This document shows, piece after piece, positions 1-5,880 of a DNA stretch of 14,353 bases. Position 1 is the stretch's first letter, and each line of letters opens with the position of its first letter. Both the position numbers and the translations under genes were made by a program. The stretch comes from an uncultured bacterium (GTDB lineage: Bacteria > Cyanobacteriota > Vampirovibrionia > Gastranaerophilales > Gastranaerophilaceae), in the NCBI GenBank assembly GCA_902464375.1, contig CABQIM010000044.1, forward strand, positions 1 to 14,353, read 5' to 3'. The notes under the pieces are model-generated. The model saw only the letters and a list, made by a program, of their open reading frames with translations, had not been told where the DNA came from and did no database searches.

Positions 1-57
1 TATACAATTTTGTCAATTTTCTTTACAAAAAAGTTTTTATATATATGAGGCAAAAAA

Positions 58-522
58 ATGAGTTATAAATTCGATTCAATAGTAAATAAACAAGAGGCAG
101 ATGCCCTGAAAGAAATGATATTCAGACGTGTTAGAGAACGCTCAAACAGCATGAATGAAGAGGTTCAGACTGAGGTTATGGATTTAGCACGTGATTCTTT
201 TGTAAGTAATAATAACCCATTTTCTCAAATAGTTGAAAAAACTAACGTTCAACCTGAATCTAGTCCAAAAGAATTAGTTCAACAAGGTGTAGACAACGAA
301 AAAATCGGCTTTGCAATGCCACAAAAACAACCAAAAGCTTTCAACCAGAGCCGTTTGATAAATGAACAAGTTGCAAGTGCAGAAATTAAGAACAACATGC
401 GCGAAGCAAGAGCTGGTTTATCAAATAATAAAGGCTTTATGGGTGCATTGAATTTTTTAAATTCTCAAGCTGCAATTTCTTTAATAAGAACTCGCTCTGA
501 TAAATTTGAGATGGTTGTTTAA
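58..522 (+). CDS. Hypothetical protein, 154 aa, unrecognised
   Basis: I do not recognise this protein. It is 154 residues long, hydrophilic and free of cysteine. It has no signal peptide or membrane segment, so it is probably cytoplasmic. Residues 10-50 are rich in charged residues with a helical look (KQEADALKEMIFRRVRERS). The middle (about 52-100) is low-complexity, rich in Asn, Gln, Pro and Ser and probably flexible. The C-terminal part (about 100-154) looks helical again and contains a Gly/Asn turn (LSNNKGFMGAL). The start is supported by a GAGG ribosome-binding site at 47-50, 7 bases before the ATG. No clear promoter is visible in the 57 bases upstream, and the window edge may cut off an earlier operon partner. 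The next gene has its own promoter, so this is not obviously co-transcribed with it. I see no terminator hairpin after the stop. The reading frame looks real; the function is unknown. Confidence 0.8.
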   Translation: MSYKFDSIVNKQEADALKEMIFRRVRERSNSMNEEVQTEVMDLARDSFVSNNNPFSQIVEKTNVQPESSPKELVQQGVDNEKIGFAMPQKQPKAFNQSRLINEQVASAEIKNNMREARAGLSNNKGFMGALNFLNSQAAISLIRTRSDKFEMVV

Positions 523-551
523 GAGCTTTCTATTTTTACCGTTCACTTATA

Positions 552-580
552 TTGACACTCTTAGATTAATTTGTTAAAAT
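552..580 (+). promoter_or_regulatory. Sigma-70 type promoter of the pseudopilin gene
   Basis: A perfect -35 hexamer TTGACA (552-557) and a -10 hexamer TAAAAT (575-580) are separated by 17 bases, the ideal spacing. Transcription would start near 587, leaving a leader of about 50 bases. This is the closest match to the consensus in the window and suggests high basal expression of the pseudopilin. Confidence 0.8.
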
Positions 581-637
581 TAGAACAGATGTAAACGAAA
601 TATTGGTCAAATTAATATAAGAAGAGAAAGGAATATT

Positions 638-1306
638 ATGATGAAGAAGAACGGTTTCACTCTTGCAGAAGTATTGATTACCTTAGCTATTATTGGTGTA
701 GTTGCTACATTAACACTTCCTGCTTTGATGACAAACACTCAAGAACAACAATCTAGAACAGCATTGAAGAAAGGTATCAACACATTGACAGAAGCTGCTC
801 AAATGAACCAAGCTATTGATGGTTTTGACTATGCAACTTTTAGCACAACTTCTACAAATGATGATGATACGTTATCTTTATATGCATTACTTTCAAAAAG
901 AACAACAATGGACTACCAAGCATCTGCTCAAGGTGCTACAACCAACGAATCAAAATTGGTTAATAATGGTGCAAGTAACTATGTAGTATTCTTCAGAGAT
1001 GGTGCAGCATTAGTATTCCCTAATACAGAAGCTGCTACAACAGGTAATACAGTTTCTAACCCTGCTGCAGATGGTTTGCCATATGGTATTAAAGCTGTTT
1101 ACGATACAAACGGTAAAAAAGGTCCTAACTTGATTTCAAACTGTCAAGGTGTTGGTTCTATGAAACCTGGAGCAGCACAAAATGACTCTTCTGGAAACTG
1201 TGGTGATAAATCAAAACGTGTAATAAAAGACCAATTTGGTGTTAGATTAAGAGGCTCTTTCGCAGTTCCAAACGGTGCAGCTGCTAGATGGGCTTTTGAA
1301 AACTAA
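638..1306 (+). CDS. Type IV pilin-like/type II secretion pseudopilin, prepilin
   Basis: A prepilin of 222 residues. The leader MMKKNG is followed by FTLAEVLITLAIIGVVATL, the class III signal: a prepilin peptidase (PilD type) would cut after Gly6, methylate Phe7, and the conserved Glu at mature position 5 would guide assembly into a pilus or pseudopilus at the inner membrane. The hydrophobic helix spans about 7-30. The rest is a polar, Thr/Asn/Ala-rich globular head. Near its C-terminus it has an acidic/Gly segment (YDTNGKKGPNL), two cysteines (168 and 188, roughly) that could form a disulfide, and an aromatic tail (ARWAFEN). A ribosome-binding site AAAGGA (627-632) lies 5 bases before the ATG at 638 and 8 before a second ATG at 641, so either could be the start; only the leader length changes. 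It sits alone between its own promoter and terminator, with no pilus-machinery genes beside it. Pilin versus pseudopilin cannot be decided from sequence. Confidence 0.9.
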   Translation: MMKKNGFTLAEVLITLAIIGVVATLTLPALMTNTQEQQSRTALKKGINTLTEAAQMNQAIDGFDYATFSTTSTNDDDTLSLYALLSKRTTMDYQASAQGATTNESKLVNNGASNYVVFFRDGAALVFPNTEAATTGNTVSNPAADGLPYGIKAVYDTNGKKGPNLISNCQGVGSMKPGAAQNDSSGNCGDKSKRVIKDQFGVRLRGSFAVPNGAAARWAFEN

Positions 1307-1334
1307 TAGTTTTAAAAAATAATTTAAGTAAAAG

Positions 1335-1370
1335 TACAAGACGGTTTTATTTAACCGTCTTGTATTTTTT
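1335..1370 (+). terminator. Strong intrinsic terminator after the pseudopilin
   Basis: A perfect 12-bp stem (arms 1335-1346 and 1353-1364) with a 6-base loop is followed directly by six T (1365-1370). It isolates the pseudopilin transcript from the Hsp20-like gene. Confidence 0.92.
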
Positions 1371-1414
1371 AGTGAAATCTTTGGGATTTATTTTTACATT
1401 CCTCAGTTGGGTTA

Positions 1415-1443
1415 TTGATTTTTGTTTTACAAAGATGTAAATA
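1415..1443 (+). promoter_or_regulatory. Probable promoter of the Hsp20-domain gene
   Basis: TTGATT (1415-1420) and TAAATA (1438-1443) are 17 bases apart, a plausible sigma-70 pair that would start transcription about 24 bases before the ATG. An inverted repeat TTTACA-4-TGTAAA (1426-1441) overlaps the spacer and the -10 and could be an operator. I see no CIRCE element of the HrcA heat-shock type. Confidence 0.45.
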
Positions 1444-1473
1444 AATTGAAGAGAAATAAGAAAGGAGTTTATT

Positions 1474-1971
1474 ATGTACGAAGAAAGTAAAAAAGAACAT
1501 TGGTTTAAAATTATAGGCATAATCCTTGCAACATTTATTGGTGCTTTTTTAGCATTTTATGCAGCCGTAGATATCACCTTACATAGATTTATGGAGCCAA
1601 CTTATAATTTTCGCCGAATGGAAAAAATGATGCAAAAGCAGCAGAAAAATATAGAGAAAATGGATGTTCGTTTTATGGATAATCCATTTGAGCCTAAGAT
1701 GGCGCCAATGCTTGTAAACTTAGTTAAGGAAGCTAATGAATATAAAATAATTGTTGATTTAAAACTAATTGGTGAAAATGAAAAAAATGTTAGTGTAAAA
1801 TTAGATGACAACACAGTAACAGTATCCGGTGCAATTGACAAGAAAGAACACCATAGAGAAGATATCATGAACTTTTCTCAATCTTATTATTTAGATGAAA
1901 AGCTTTTGCCGGATAAAATTAGCAAAGAAAGAGTCGGAAATAAATATATAATTACAATTCCGTTTAAGTAA
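1474..1971 (+). CDS. Membrane-anchored Hsp20/alpha-crystallin domain protein
   Basis: This 165-aa protein has one N-terminal membrane helix (about 11-32), a Met/Lys/Gln-rich, probably helical or coiled linker (about 45-65), and a C-terminal half (about 88-164) resembling the alpha-crystallin domain of small heat-shock proteins. The matching features are a first strand YKIIVDL, an LDDNTVTVSGA strand pair, a central loop FSQSYYLDEKLLPDKI and a closing YIITIPF strand. Small heat-shock proteins hold unfolding proteins in a refoldable state. Here the domain is tethered to the membrane; with Lys before the helix, the positive-inside rule would place the N-terminus in the cytoplasm and the domain outside it, but this is not certain. 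The protein ends at the last core strand, so it lacks the usual C-terminal extension with the I-x-I motif needed for large oligomers. The start is fixed by a strong ribosome-binding site AAAGGAG (1461-1467), 6 bases upstream. The fold call is good; chaperone activity is inference. Confidence 0.72.
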   Translation: MYEESKKEHWFKIIGIILATFIGAFLAFYAAVDITLHRFMEPTYNFRRMEKMMQKQQKNIEKMDVRFMDNPFEPKMAPMLVNLVKEANEYKIIVDLKLIGENEKNVSVKLDDNTVTVSGAIDKKEHHREDIMNFSQSYYLDEKLLPDKISKERVGNKYIITIPFK

Positions 1972-1977
1972 AAACTT

Positions 1978-2005
1978 TACGACCTCCCTGACTAGGGAGG
2001 TCGTA
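1978..2005. terminator. Stem-loop at the convergent gene ends, possible terminator
   Basis: A perfect 12-bp stem (1978-1989 with 1994-2005) has a GACT loop. Read leftward it is followed within four bases by TTTTT, so it could terminate the TPR-gene transcript. Read rightward it follows the Hsp20-like stop by 6 bases but has no T-run. It may also be the first hairpin of a dispersed repeat that continues to about 2116. Confidence 0.5.
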
Positions 2006-2116
2006 TTCGTGAGAACGTTAGTGAACTACGAATACTGGTGGGTGAAAGTTACGTCAAAATACCCAACATAATGTGATGGATTGCCACGTCACTGACGTTC
2101 CTCGCAAAGACGAAAA
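2003..2116. repeat. Structured intergenic element, probable dispersed repeat
   Basis: No gene is visible here. The stretch holds successive dyads: GTATTCGT/ACGAATAC (2003-2010 with 2028-2035), TGGGT/ACCCA (2039-2043 with 2061-2065) and ACGTCA-C-TGACGT (2086-2098). Its right end (about 2077-2113), read leftward, has the form TCTTTGCGAGGAACGT followed by GTGACGTGGCAATCC. This closely resembles the 'GTCATTGCGAGG...GGCAATCC' family of dispersed intergenic repeats that I recall from many unrelated bacterial genomes. The higher GC content than its surroundings fits an inserted repeat. The family assignment is from memory; copy number cannot be tested in this window. Confidence 0.5.
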
Positions 2117-2143
2117 ATGCGCCTACTAGAGTTGACAATTATA

Positions 2144-2911
2144 TTAAATCTTAGCTTTTATTCTATCAATTAACTTTGTAACGCTATCTTTTTCTTCTTG
2201 CGGAATATCAAAGTTTAAATAGTCTTCAAAGTACTCTATCGCGTCTTCGTAATCATTTCTTGCTAAGAATAATACACCAACTTTTTTATAAGCAAGTGTA
2301 AATTTGTCATTAACAGCTATCGCTTTTAAATAATTTGAAATTGCTTTGTCAATCTCATTATTAGCTTCATAAGCTTGTGCCAAAGCGTAATAAAGAAGTT
2401 CATTATTTTCTTGATACTCAATAACTGTTTCAAAGTTAGAGATAGCACCTTCATAATCTCCAAGTTCAAAATAGACATGACCCAAATCATAATATGCGTC
2501 ATAATTTTCAGGTTCTCCATCAAGAACTCTTTCTAATTCAACAATCGCATCTTCCCATCTTTGGTCTTCTATATAAACTCTTGCAAGCAAATGAGCAATA
2601 GCCAAATTATCTTGTAATTCGTAGCTGCCACGTTGTAAAGTTCCTAAAGCTGATGGCAAATCTCCTGCCTTATAGTATAAATCTGATAAATTAATATAAG
2701 CTTGAGCAAGTTCTGGGTCCAGTTCTATAGCTTTTACATAAAACTTTTCTGCCTGATCGAAATTCCCAAGGCAAGAATAAGCTACACCCATGTTATTATA
2801 AATATCAGCATTATCAGGCTCTGTTTCTAATACAGAACTAAATGCATCAATAGCTTCTTTGTATTTTCGTTCCTTAAAAAGGCTCATAGCCTTATCAATT
2901 TTTTCAGACAT
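2144..2911 (-). CDS. Tetratricopeptide (TPR) repeat protein
   Basis: This 255-aa protein is built almost entirely of about seven 34-residue TPR units, showing the typical W/Y-LG-Y-A-P spacing. Examples are ADIYNNMGVAYSCLGNFDQAEKFYVKAIELDP, starting near residue 35, and YDAYYDLGHVYFELGDYEGAISNFETVI, near 137. TPR solenoids bind partner proteins or peptides. It has no signal peptide or membrane segment, is strongly acidic, and should be cytoplasmic. Its ATG overlaps the lptA stop in a TAATG arrangement, with GAGGA (2921-2925) 9 bases upstream, so it is translationally coupled to lptA and is the last gene of an lptC-lptA-TPR operon. In Proteobacteria lptB (the ATPase) usually occupies this place. 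Whether the TPR protein helps the Lpt machine or is just a passenger cannot be told. Confidence 0.85.
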   Translation of the reverse strand: MSEKIDKAMSLFKERKYKEAIDAFSSVLETEPDNADIYNNMGVAYSCLGNFDQAEKFYVKAIELDPELAQAYINLSDLYYKAGDLPSALGTLQRGSYELQDNLAIAHLLARVYIEDQRWEDAIVELERVLDGEPENYDAYYDLGHVYFELGDYEGAISNFETVIEYQENNELLYYALAQAYEANNEIDKAISNYLKAIAVNDKFTLAYKKVGVLFLARNDYEDAIEYFEDYLNFDIPQEEKDSVTKLIDRIKAKI

Positions 2912-3867
2912 TATAATTCATCCTCGTCTTTTGTATCAATGTTATGAATAATTGTTCTAACGTTACCTTCTGCAACGAAATCTTTAGGCTCCATTGTCAT
3001 CTTGATTTTGTCTGCAATAATATCCTTATCTTGTTGAACGATTTTAGAACGTCCTACAAAATACACTTCATTAGGTTTGCCTGTTTCAGCATTAGGGAAT
3101 ACTGATACTTTTGGTCCTTGTGCAAAATAATCATCGTACCAAATTTTTACGTGACCACTGCCGATATAAGAATTTTGTCGTTTGCTATATTGCTGATAAT
3201 CAGAGTGGATTGTAAGCTTTTTTCCATCATCAGAAATTGCAACAGTTTTTGTATTACCGCTGACACTCATTTCTTCTGTAATTGGGTTATAAACAAAGTG
3301 ATGACCTTCTGATTCATTTTGAGCTTGTTTAACTTTAGCATTGCCGATCAAGTCAATTTTTCTTAAACCGCCTTTTTCATCCGCAATAATTACAGCTTTA
3401 TCTGAATATGAATCAATATCTTTATATTTCATAGTAACACCGCCGGAACAAACCATTACGCTGCTCTTGATATCATATTCTTGTGCGTCCGCGTTTATTA
3501 CAACAATTGGCGTATTACCTTCTGTAATAATAGATTGTGCTTCGCCTTCTGCTCTTACGATTTTGTTGATAAGAGAAACCTTCAGAATGTTTGCTTTAAC
3601 TTCTCTTTTTTTGTTTTCGTTTACTTCATAAGCATAAGGTCTATCGTAAAAAGTTGCAGTGTCCAGTTTGTTATTACGTCTTATTGACACATCAGCTCTG
3701 TCACTTTCTACCGTTAAGTTATCTAACTTAACCTTAACGCCGCCGTCTAGCTTGATTTTCTTTTCTTTATCTGAAAATGTTTGAGTTTTTGAATCGATAA
3801 TTAAATCAGAAGAAAAAACTGCTAAACTTGAAAATATTAACAATAATAAAACCAGAACCTTTTTCAT
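2911..3867 (-). CDS. lptA: LptA/OstA-like lipopolysaccharide transport protein, periplasmic
   Basis: This 318-aa protein has a signal peptide (MKKVLVLLLLIFSSLAVFSS, cut near residue 19-20) and repeated OstA-type beta-jellyroll segments. These include IKLDGGVKVKLDNLTVESDRADV (about 38-60), SSVMVCSGGVTMKYKDIDSYSDKAVI (about 134-160), and two more near 233-260 and 286-305 ending EGNVRTII. The pattern 'xGxVxxxxxxxxxxADxx' is that of LptA, which forms the periplasmic bridge carrying LPS from LptC at the inner membrane to LptD at the outer membrane. At 318 aa it is much longer than the E. coli protein (about 185 aa), so several OstA units are probably fused in one chain. It lies 29 bases after lptC, has the ribosome-binding site AAGGGGA (3872-3878), and overlaps the TPR gene by one base. 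The family call is firm; LptA rather than another OstA-domain protein is inferred from the adjoining lptC. Confidence 0.83.
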   Translation of the reverse strand: MKKVLVLLLLIFSSLAVFSSDLIIDSKTQTFSDKEKKIKLDGGVKVKLDNLTVESDRADVSIRRNNKLDTATFYDRPYAYEVNENKKREVKANILKVSLINKIVRAEGEAQSIITEGNTPIVVINADAQEYDIKSSVMVCSGGVTMKYKDIDSYSDKAVIIADEKGGLRKIDLIGNAKVKQAQNESEGHHFVYNPITEEMSVSGNTKTVAISDDGKKLTIHSDYQQYSKRQNSYIGSGHVKIWYDDYFAQGPKVSVFPNAETGKPNEVYFVGRSKIVQQDKDIIADKIKMTMEPKDFVAEGNVRTIIHNIDTKDEDEL

Positions 3868-3896
3868 TTAGTCCCCTTTTCCTTTTATACTAAAAT

Positions 3897-4547
3897 TTAT
3901 TTTTTCCCGCTCATTGCAGAGAATGCAGAACCGCCTGCATCTTTACCATCTTTGCTATACAACTTGGTAGTTGTTTTACCTACGATTTTAAATTTTTCGT
4001 AACCGGCAAAAATAATTCCTTTTTGAGCAGTTGCAATCATTTCATTGTTTTTCTTAATTACAACATGACCTTCTGCAACTGTATCTTTATCCGAACCGGA
4101 CCAAGTCAATTTGTCGGTATTAAGTGATGTTGAATCTTCTAAAACAATATAAGTATTGTCATACAAGGTGATTGTGCCTGTTTTTTCGTCGTAAGTTCCT
4201 TTTGAAGACTGGAAGCTCATTGCAACTTTATTGTCTTTATAAAAATTGCCGATTACATTATTTAATGTAGCAATGCTATTGTCATTGCTATAATGTCCAG
4301 TTTCGCCATATATTTCAAAATACTTATTACCTTGCTTTGTTTCAGTAATGATAATTCCCTTTGCATCAACTTTTTGCTCGTCTGGAGTCCCTTTTAACTG
4401 AGAGCGCGTATAATTACTAGTGATAAAAACAGCACTCAAAAATGCCCAGCCCATCACTAATATAACCGCTAAAGCAACAATAAGATAAGTTCTTTTTTTC
4501 TTATCCAAATTCTTAATTCTCTCATAAAATCTCTTAAGATTTTTCAT
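3897..4547 (-). CDS. lptC: LptC-like lipopolysaccharide export protein, inner-membrane anchor
   Basis: This 216-aa protein has a short Lys/Arg-rich cytoplasmic N-terminus, one membrane helix (about 20-42) and a periplasmic jellyroll domain of the LptC family. That domain runs from about residue 62 (AKGIIITETKQGNKYFEIYGETGHY) through ATLNNVIGNFYKD and GTYDEKTGTITLYDNTYI to GHVVIKKNNEMIATAQKGI. LptC takes LPS from the LptBFG transporter and passes it to LptA, whose gene follows 29 bases later. The tail (about 195-216) is Ser/Gly/Lys-rich and probably disordered. The ATG has no Shine-Dalgarno sequence. Instead a promoter -10 hexamer ends 6 bases before it, predicting a leaderless mRNA. No in-frame alternative start exists between the upstream stop (6 to 9 codon positions away) and the membrane helix, which supports this start. 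Confidence 0.85.
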   Translation of the reverse strand: MKNLKRFYERIKNLDKKKRTYLIVALAVILVMGWAFLSAVFITSNYTRSQLKGTPDEQKVDAKGIIITETKQGNKYFEIYGETGHYSNDNSIATLNNVIGNFYKDNKVAMSFQSSKGTYDEKTGTITLYDNTYIVLEDSTSLNTDKLTWSGSDKDTVAEGHVVIKKNNEMIATAQKGIIFAGYEKFKIVGKTTTKLYSKDGKDAGGSAFSAMSGKK

Positions 4548-4553
4548 AAAAAC

Positions 4554-4582
4554 ATTTTAGCACAGGGCTGATATGACATCAA
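4554..4582 (-). promoter_or_regulatory. Promoter of lptC, predicted leaderless start
   Basis: On the minus strand, TTGATG (4577-4582) and TAAAAT (4554-4559) are 17 bases apart, and a TG one base upstream of the -10 makes it an extended -10. The hexamer ends 6 bases before the lptC ATG, so the usual start point would be the A of the ATG. No ribosome-binding site lies between. Confidence 0.65.
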
Positions 4583-4590
4583 CAAAAAGA

Positions 4591-5742
4591 TTACAAAATA
4601 TAATCTTTTGTTTTGAGAGATAATATTTGAACAACTTCTTCTTTGCTATTTGTAGAACCGAATATCAATGCAAATATTGGATTTTTTGTATAGTCAATTC
4701 TTCTTACTTCCAATATGTTGGAATAATTACGCAGCCATCTATCATATTCAAAGCCGTTAATTTTAGGCACATTAGGAACTTCTGCAATAGAGTAGTAGAA
4801 AACATCTTTACTTGCATTAGAAAGAATGGTGTTCCAATCCGGCATTTCTTGTTCAAAGAAACATTCATATACATTTATTCCCCAAATGTATTTTGCAATA
4901 TCAGCTGCGCACCATGTAGAGAATCGCATTGGATTAATTTCGATTGGAACAATTTTCCCGTCTTCTTTAACTCTAAGTTCCATATGAATAGGCAAATTTC
5001 TTACATTTTTTAATTGTCCGATATCTCGTAATAATAAACCGAATTTTGCCATATATTTAATCATAATTCCGGTAGACGACAAATGAATTCTATCAGTGAC
5101 GTCAGAATCATTATAAGTTGGATGTTGGAATATGTTGAGAATAACAGGTTCGCCATCTCTGTCAAAATATGCGTCAACGGAATATTCTTCTCCTGCAATA
5201 AATTCTTCTATAATAAATTTGGAAGTACTTAATGCTTGCCCAGGGTAAGTAATTGCAGCTTGGCGAATATCTTTTTCCAATTTAGAAATTGTATCACTCC
5301 ATTCTTTCGCTTCTTTTATGCAATGTACACCAATATTATAAAAGCCGGATGCAGGTTTTACGACTACTGGGAAATGAATTTCCTCCGGTTTCATTTTCTT
5401 TAATTCTTCTAGTTCAGCACTTCTATAATAAAAATCCGGATACAATTCTTTTAATAGGTCACGGAATGCAATTTTATCTTTGAACAATTTGATATAATTG
5501 CTCAAATTAGAATCTGGCAGATTTTTTAATACCCAATTTTGTGCCAATTCGGAATTGGAATATATAAGTGGAAATTCTTGGGCTATATAATAATTTTTTG
5601 CAATATCGCAAGGAATTGTATCAATTGCACCTTCTTCAATGTCTGTTTCTTGAATGGCATCATTATCTAAAACCGGCCAATCGTTTTGTACAATCGTATC
5701 TATCAAAAATTCTGAAACATAAGGTTTTTCTAATATTAACAT
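4591..5742 (-). CDS. ATP-grasp domain carboxylate-amine ligase, substrate unknown
   Basis: This 383-aa protein of the ATP-grasp superfamily activates a carboxylate as an acyl phosphate for attack by an amine or thiol. Visible landmarks are a pre-ATP-grasp helix FKDKIAFRDLLKE (about 87-99), the lysine strand FPVVVKPASGFYNIGV (124-139; Lys129 for ATP), the hinge FIIEEFIAGEEYSVDAYF (176-193), and the metal-binding strand PIEINPMRFS (267-276; Glu268, Asn270). The N-terminal 100 residues would form the substrate-side fold, and the C-terminal 80 are family-specific. It has no signal or membrane segment, so it is cytoplasmic. A GAGGG ribosome-binding site (5750-5754) lies 7 bases before the ATG. It stands between the exoprotein terminator and the lptC promoter, probably as a single transcript. 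I cannot name a substrate: the length fits carbamoyl-phosphate-like, peptide-ligase or PylC/amino-acid ligase subgroups. The superfamily call is firm. Confidence 0.8.
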   Translation of the reverse strand: MLILEKPYVSEFLIDTIVQNDWPVLDNDAIQETDIEEGAIDTIPCDIAKNYYIAQEFPLIYSNSELAQNWVLKNLPDSNLSNYIKLFKDKIAFRDLLKELYPDFYYRSAELEELKKMKPEEIHFPVVVKPASGFYNIGVHCIKEAKEWSDTISKLEKDIRQAAITYPGQALSTSKFIIEEFIAGEEYSVDAYFDRDGEPVILNIFQHPTYNDSDVTDRIHLSSTGIMIKYMAKFGLLLRDIGQLKNVRNLPIHMELRVKEDGKIVPIEINPMRFSTWCAADIAKYIWGINVYECFFEQEMPDWNTILSNASKDVFYYSIAEVPNVPKINGFEYDRWLRNYSNILEVRRIDYTKNPIFALIFGSTNSKEEVVQILSLKTKDYIL

Positions 5743-5804
5743 TTTATAACCCTCTTTTTTACATATGCAAAATTGTTTTCATTACTTTTACTTACAATCA
5801 ATAT

Positions 5805-5813
5805 TTTATATCA
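5805..5813 (-). promoter_or_regulatory. Possible extended -10 promoter of the ATP-grasp gene
   Basis: On the minus strand TGATATAAA gives an extended -10 (TG-n-TATAAA; hexamer 5805-5810) without a recognisable -35. It would give a leader of about 55 bases. The same TGATATA form occurs before the neighbouring exoprotein gene. Confidence 0.35.
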
Positions 5814-5822
5814 AACAAACTT

Positions 5823-5855
5823 AAAAAGAGGAACCGGTTATTTAACCGGTTCCTC
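5823..5855 (-). terminator. Intrinsic terminator of the exoprotein gene
   Basis: A perfect 12-bp GC-rich stem (5828-5839 with 5844-5855; a thirteenth A-T pair is possible) with a short loop is followed on the minus strand by TTTTT (5823-5827). It lies 25 bases after the exoprotein stop and separates it from the ATP-grasp gene. Confidence 0.9.
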
Positions 5856-5880
5856 CAAACCTATCTTACATCTATTTCCT

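Noticed and set aside
1..57. Promoter for the first gene (TTGTCA at 10-15, TTTACA at 22-27).
   Set aside because: No -10 hexamer at acceptable spacing from either; the AT-rich run makes chance matches likely.
1376..1473. A CIRCE or other named heat-shock element before the Hsp20-like gene.
   Set aside because: No TTAGCACTC-N9-GAGTGCTAA or similar is present; only a short TTTACA/TGTAAA dyad is seen.
4585..4609. AAAAGATTA/TAATCTTTT stem-loop at the end of the ATP-grasp gene as a terminator.
   Set aside because: The stem is almost purely A-T, overlaps the coding end, and no T-run follows on the minus strand.
4627..5013. Rightward open frame of 128 codons opposite the ATP-grasp gene.
   Set aside because: Antisense shadow rich in Phe, Cys, Ile and Asn with no start signals, across a conserved enzyme.
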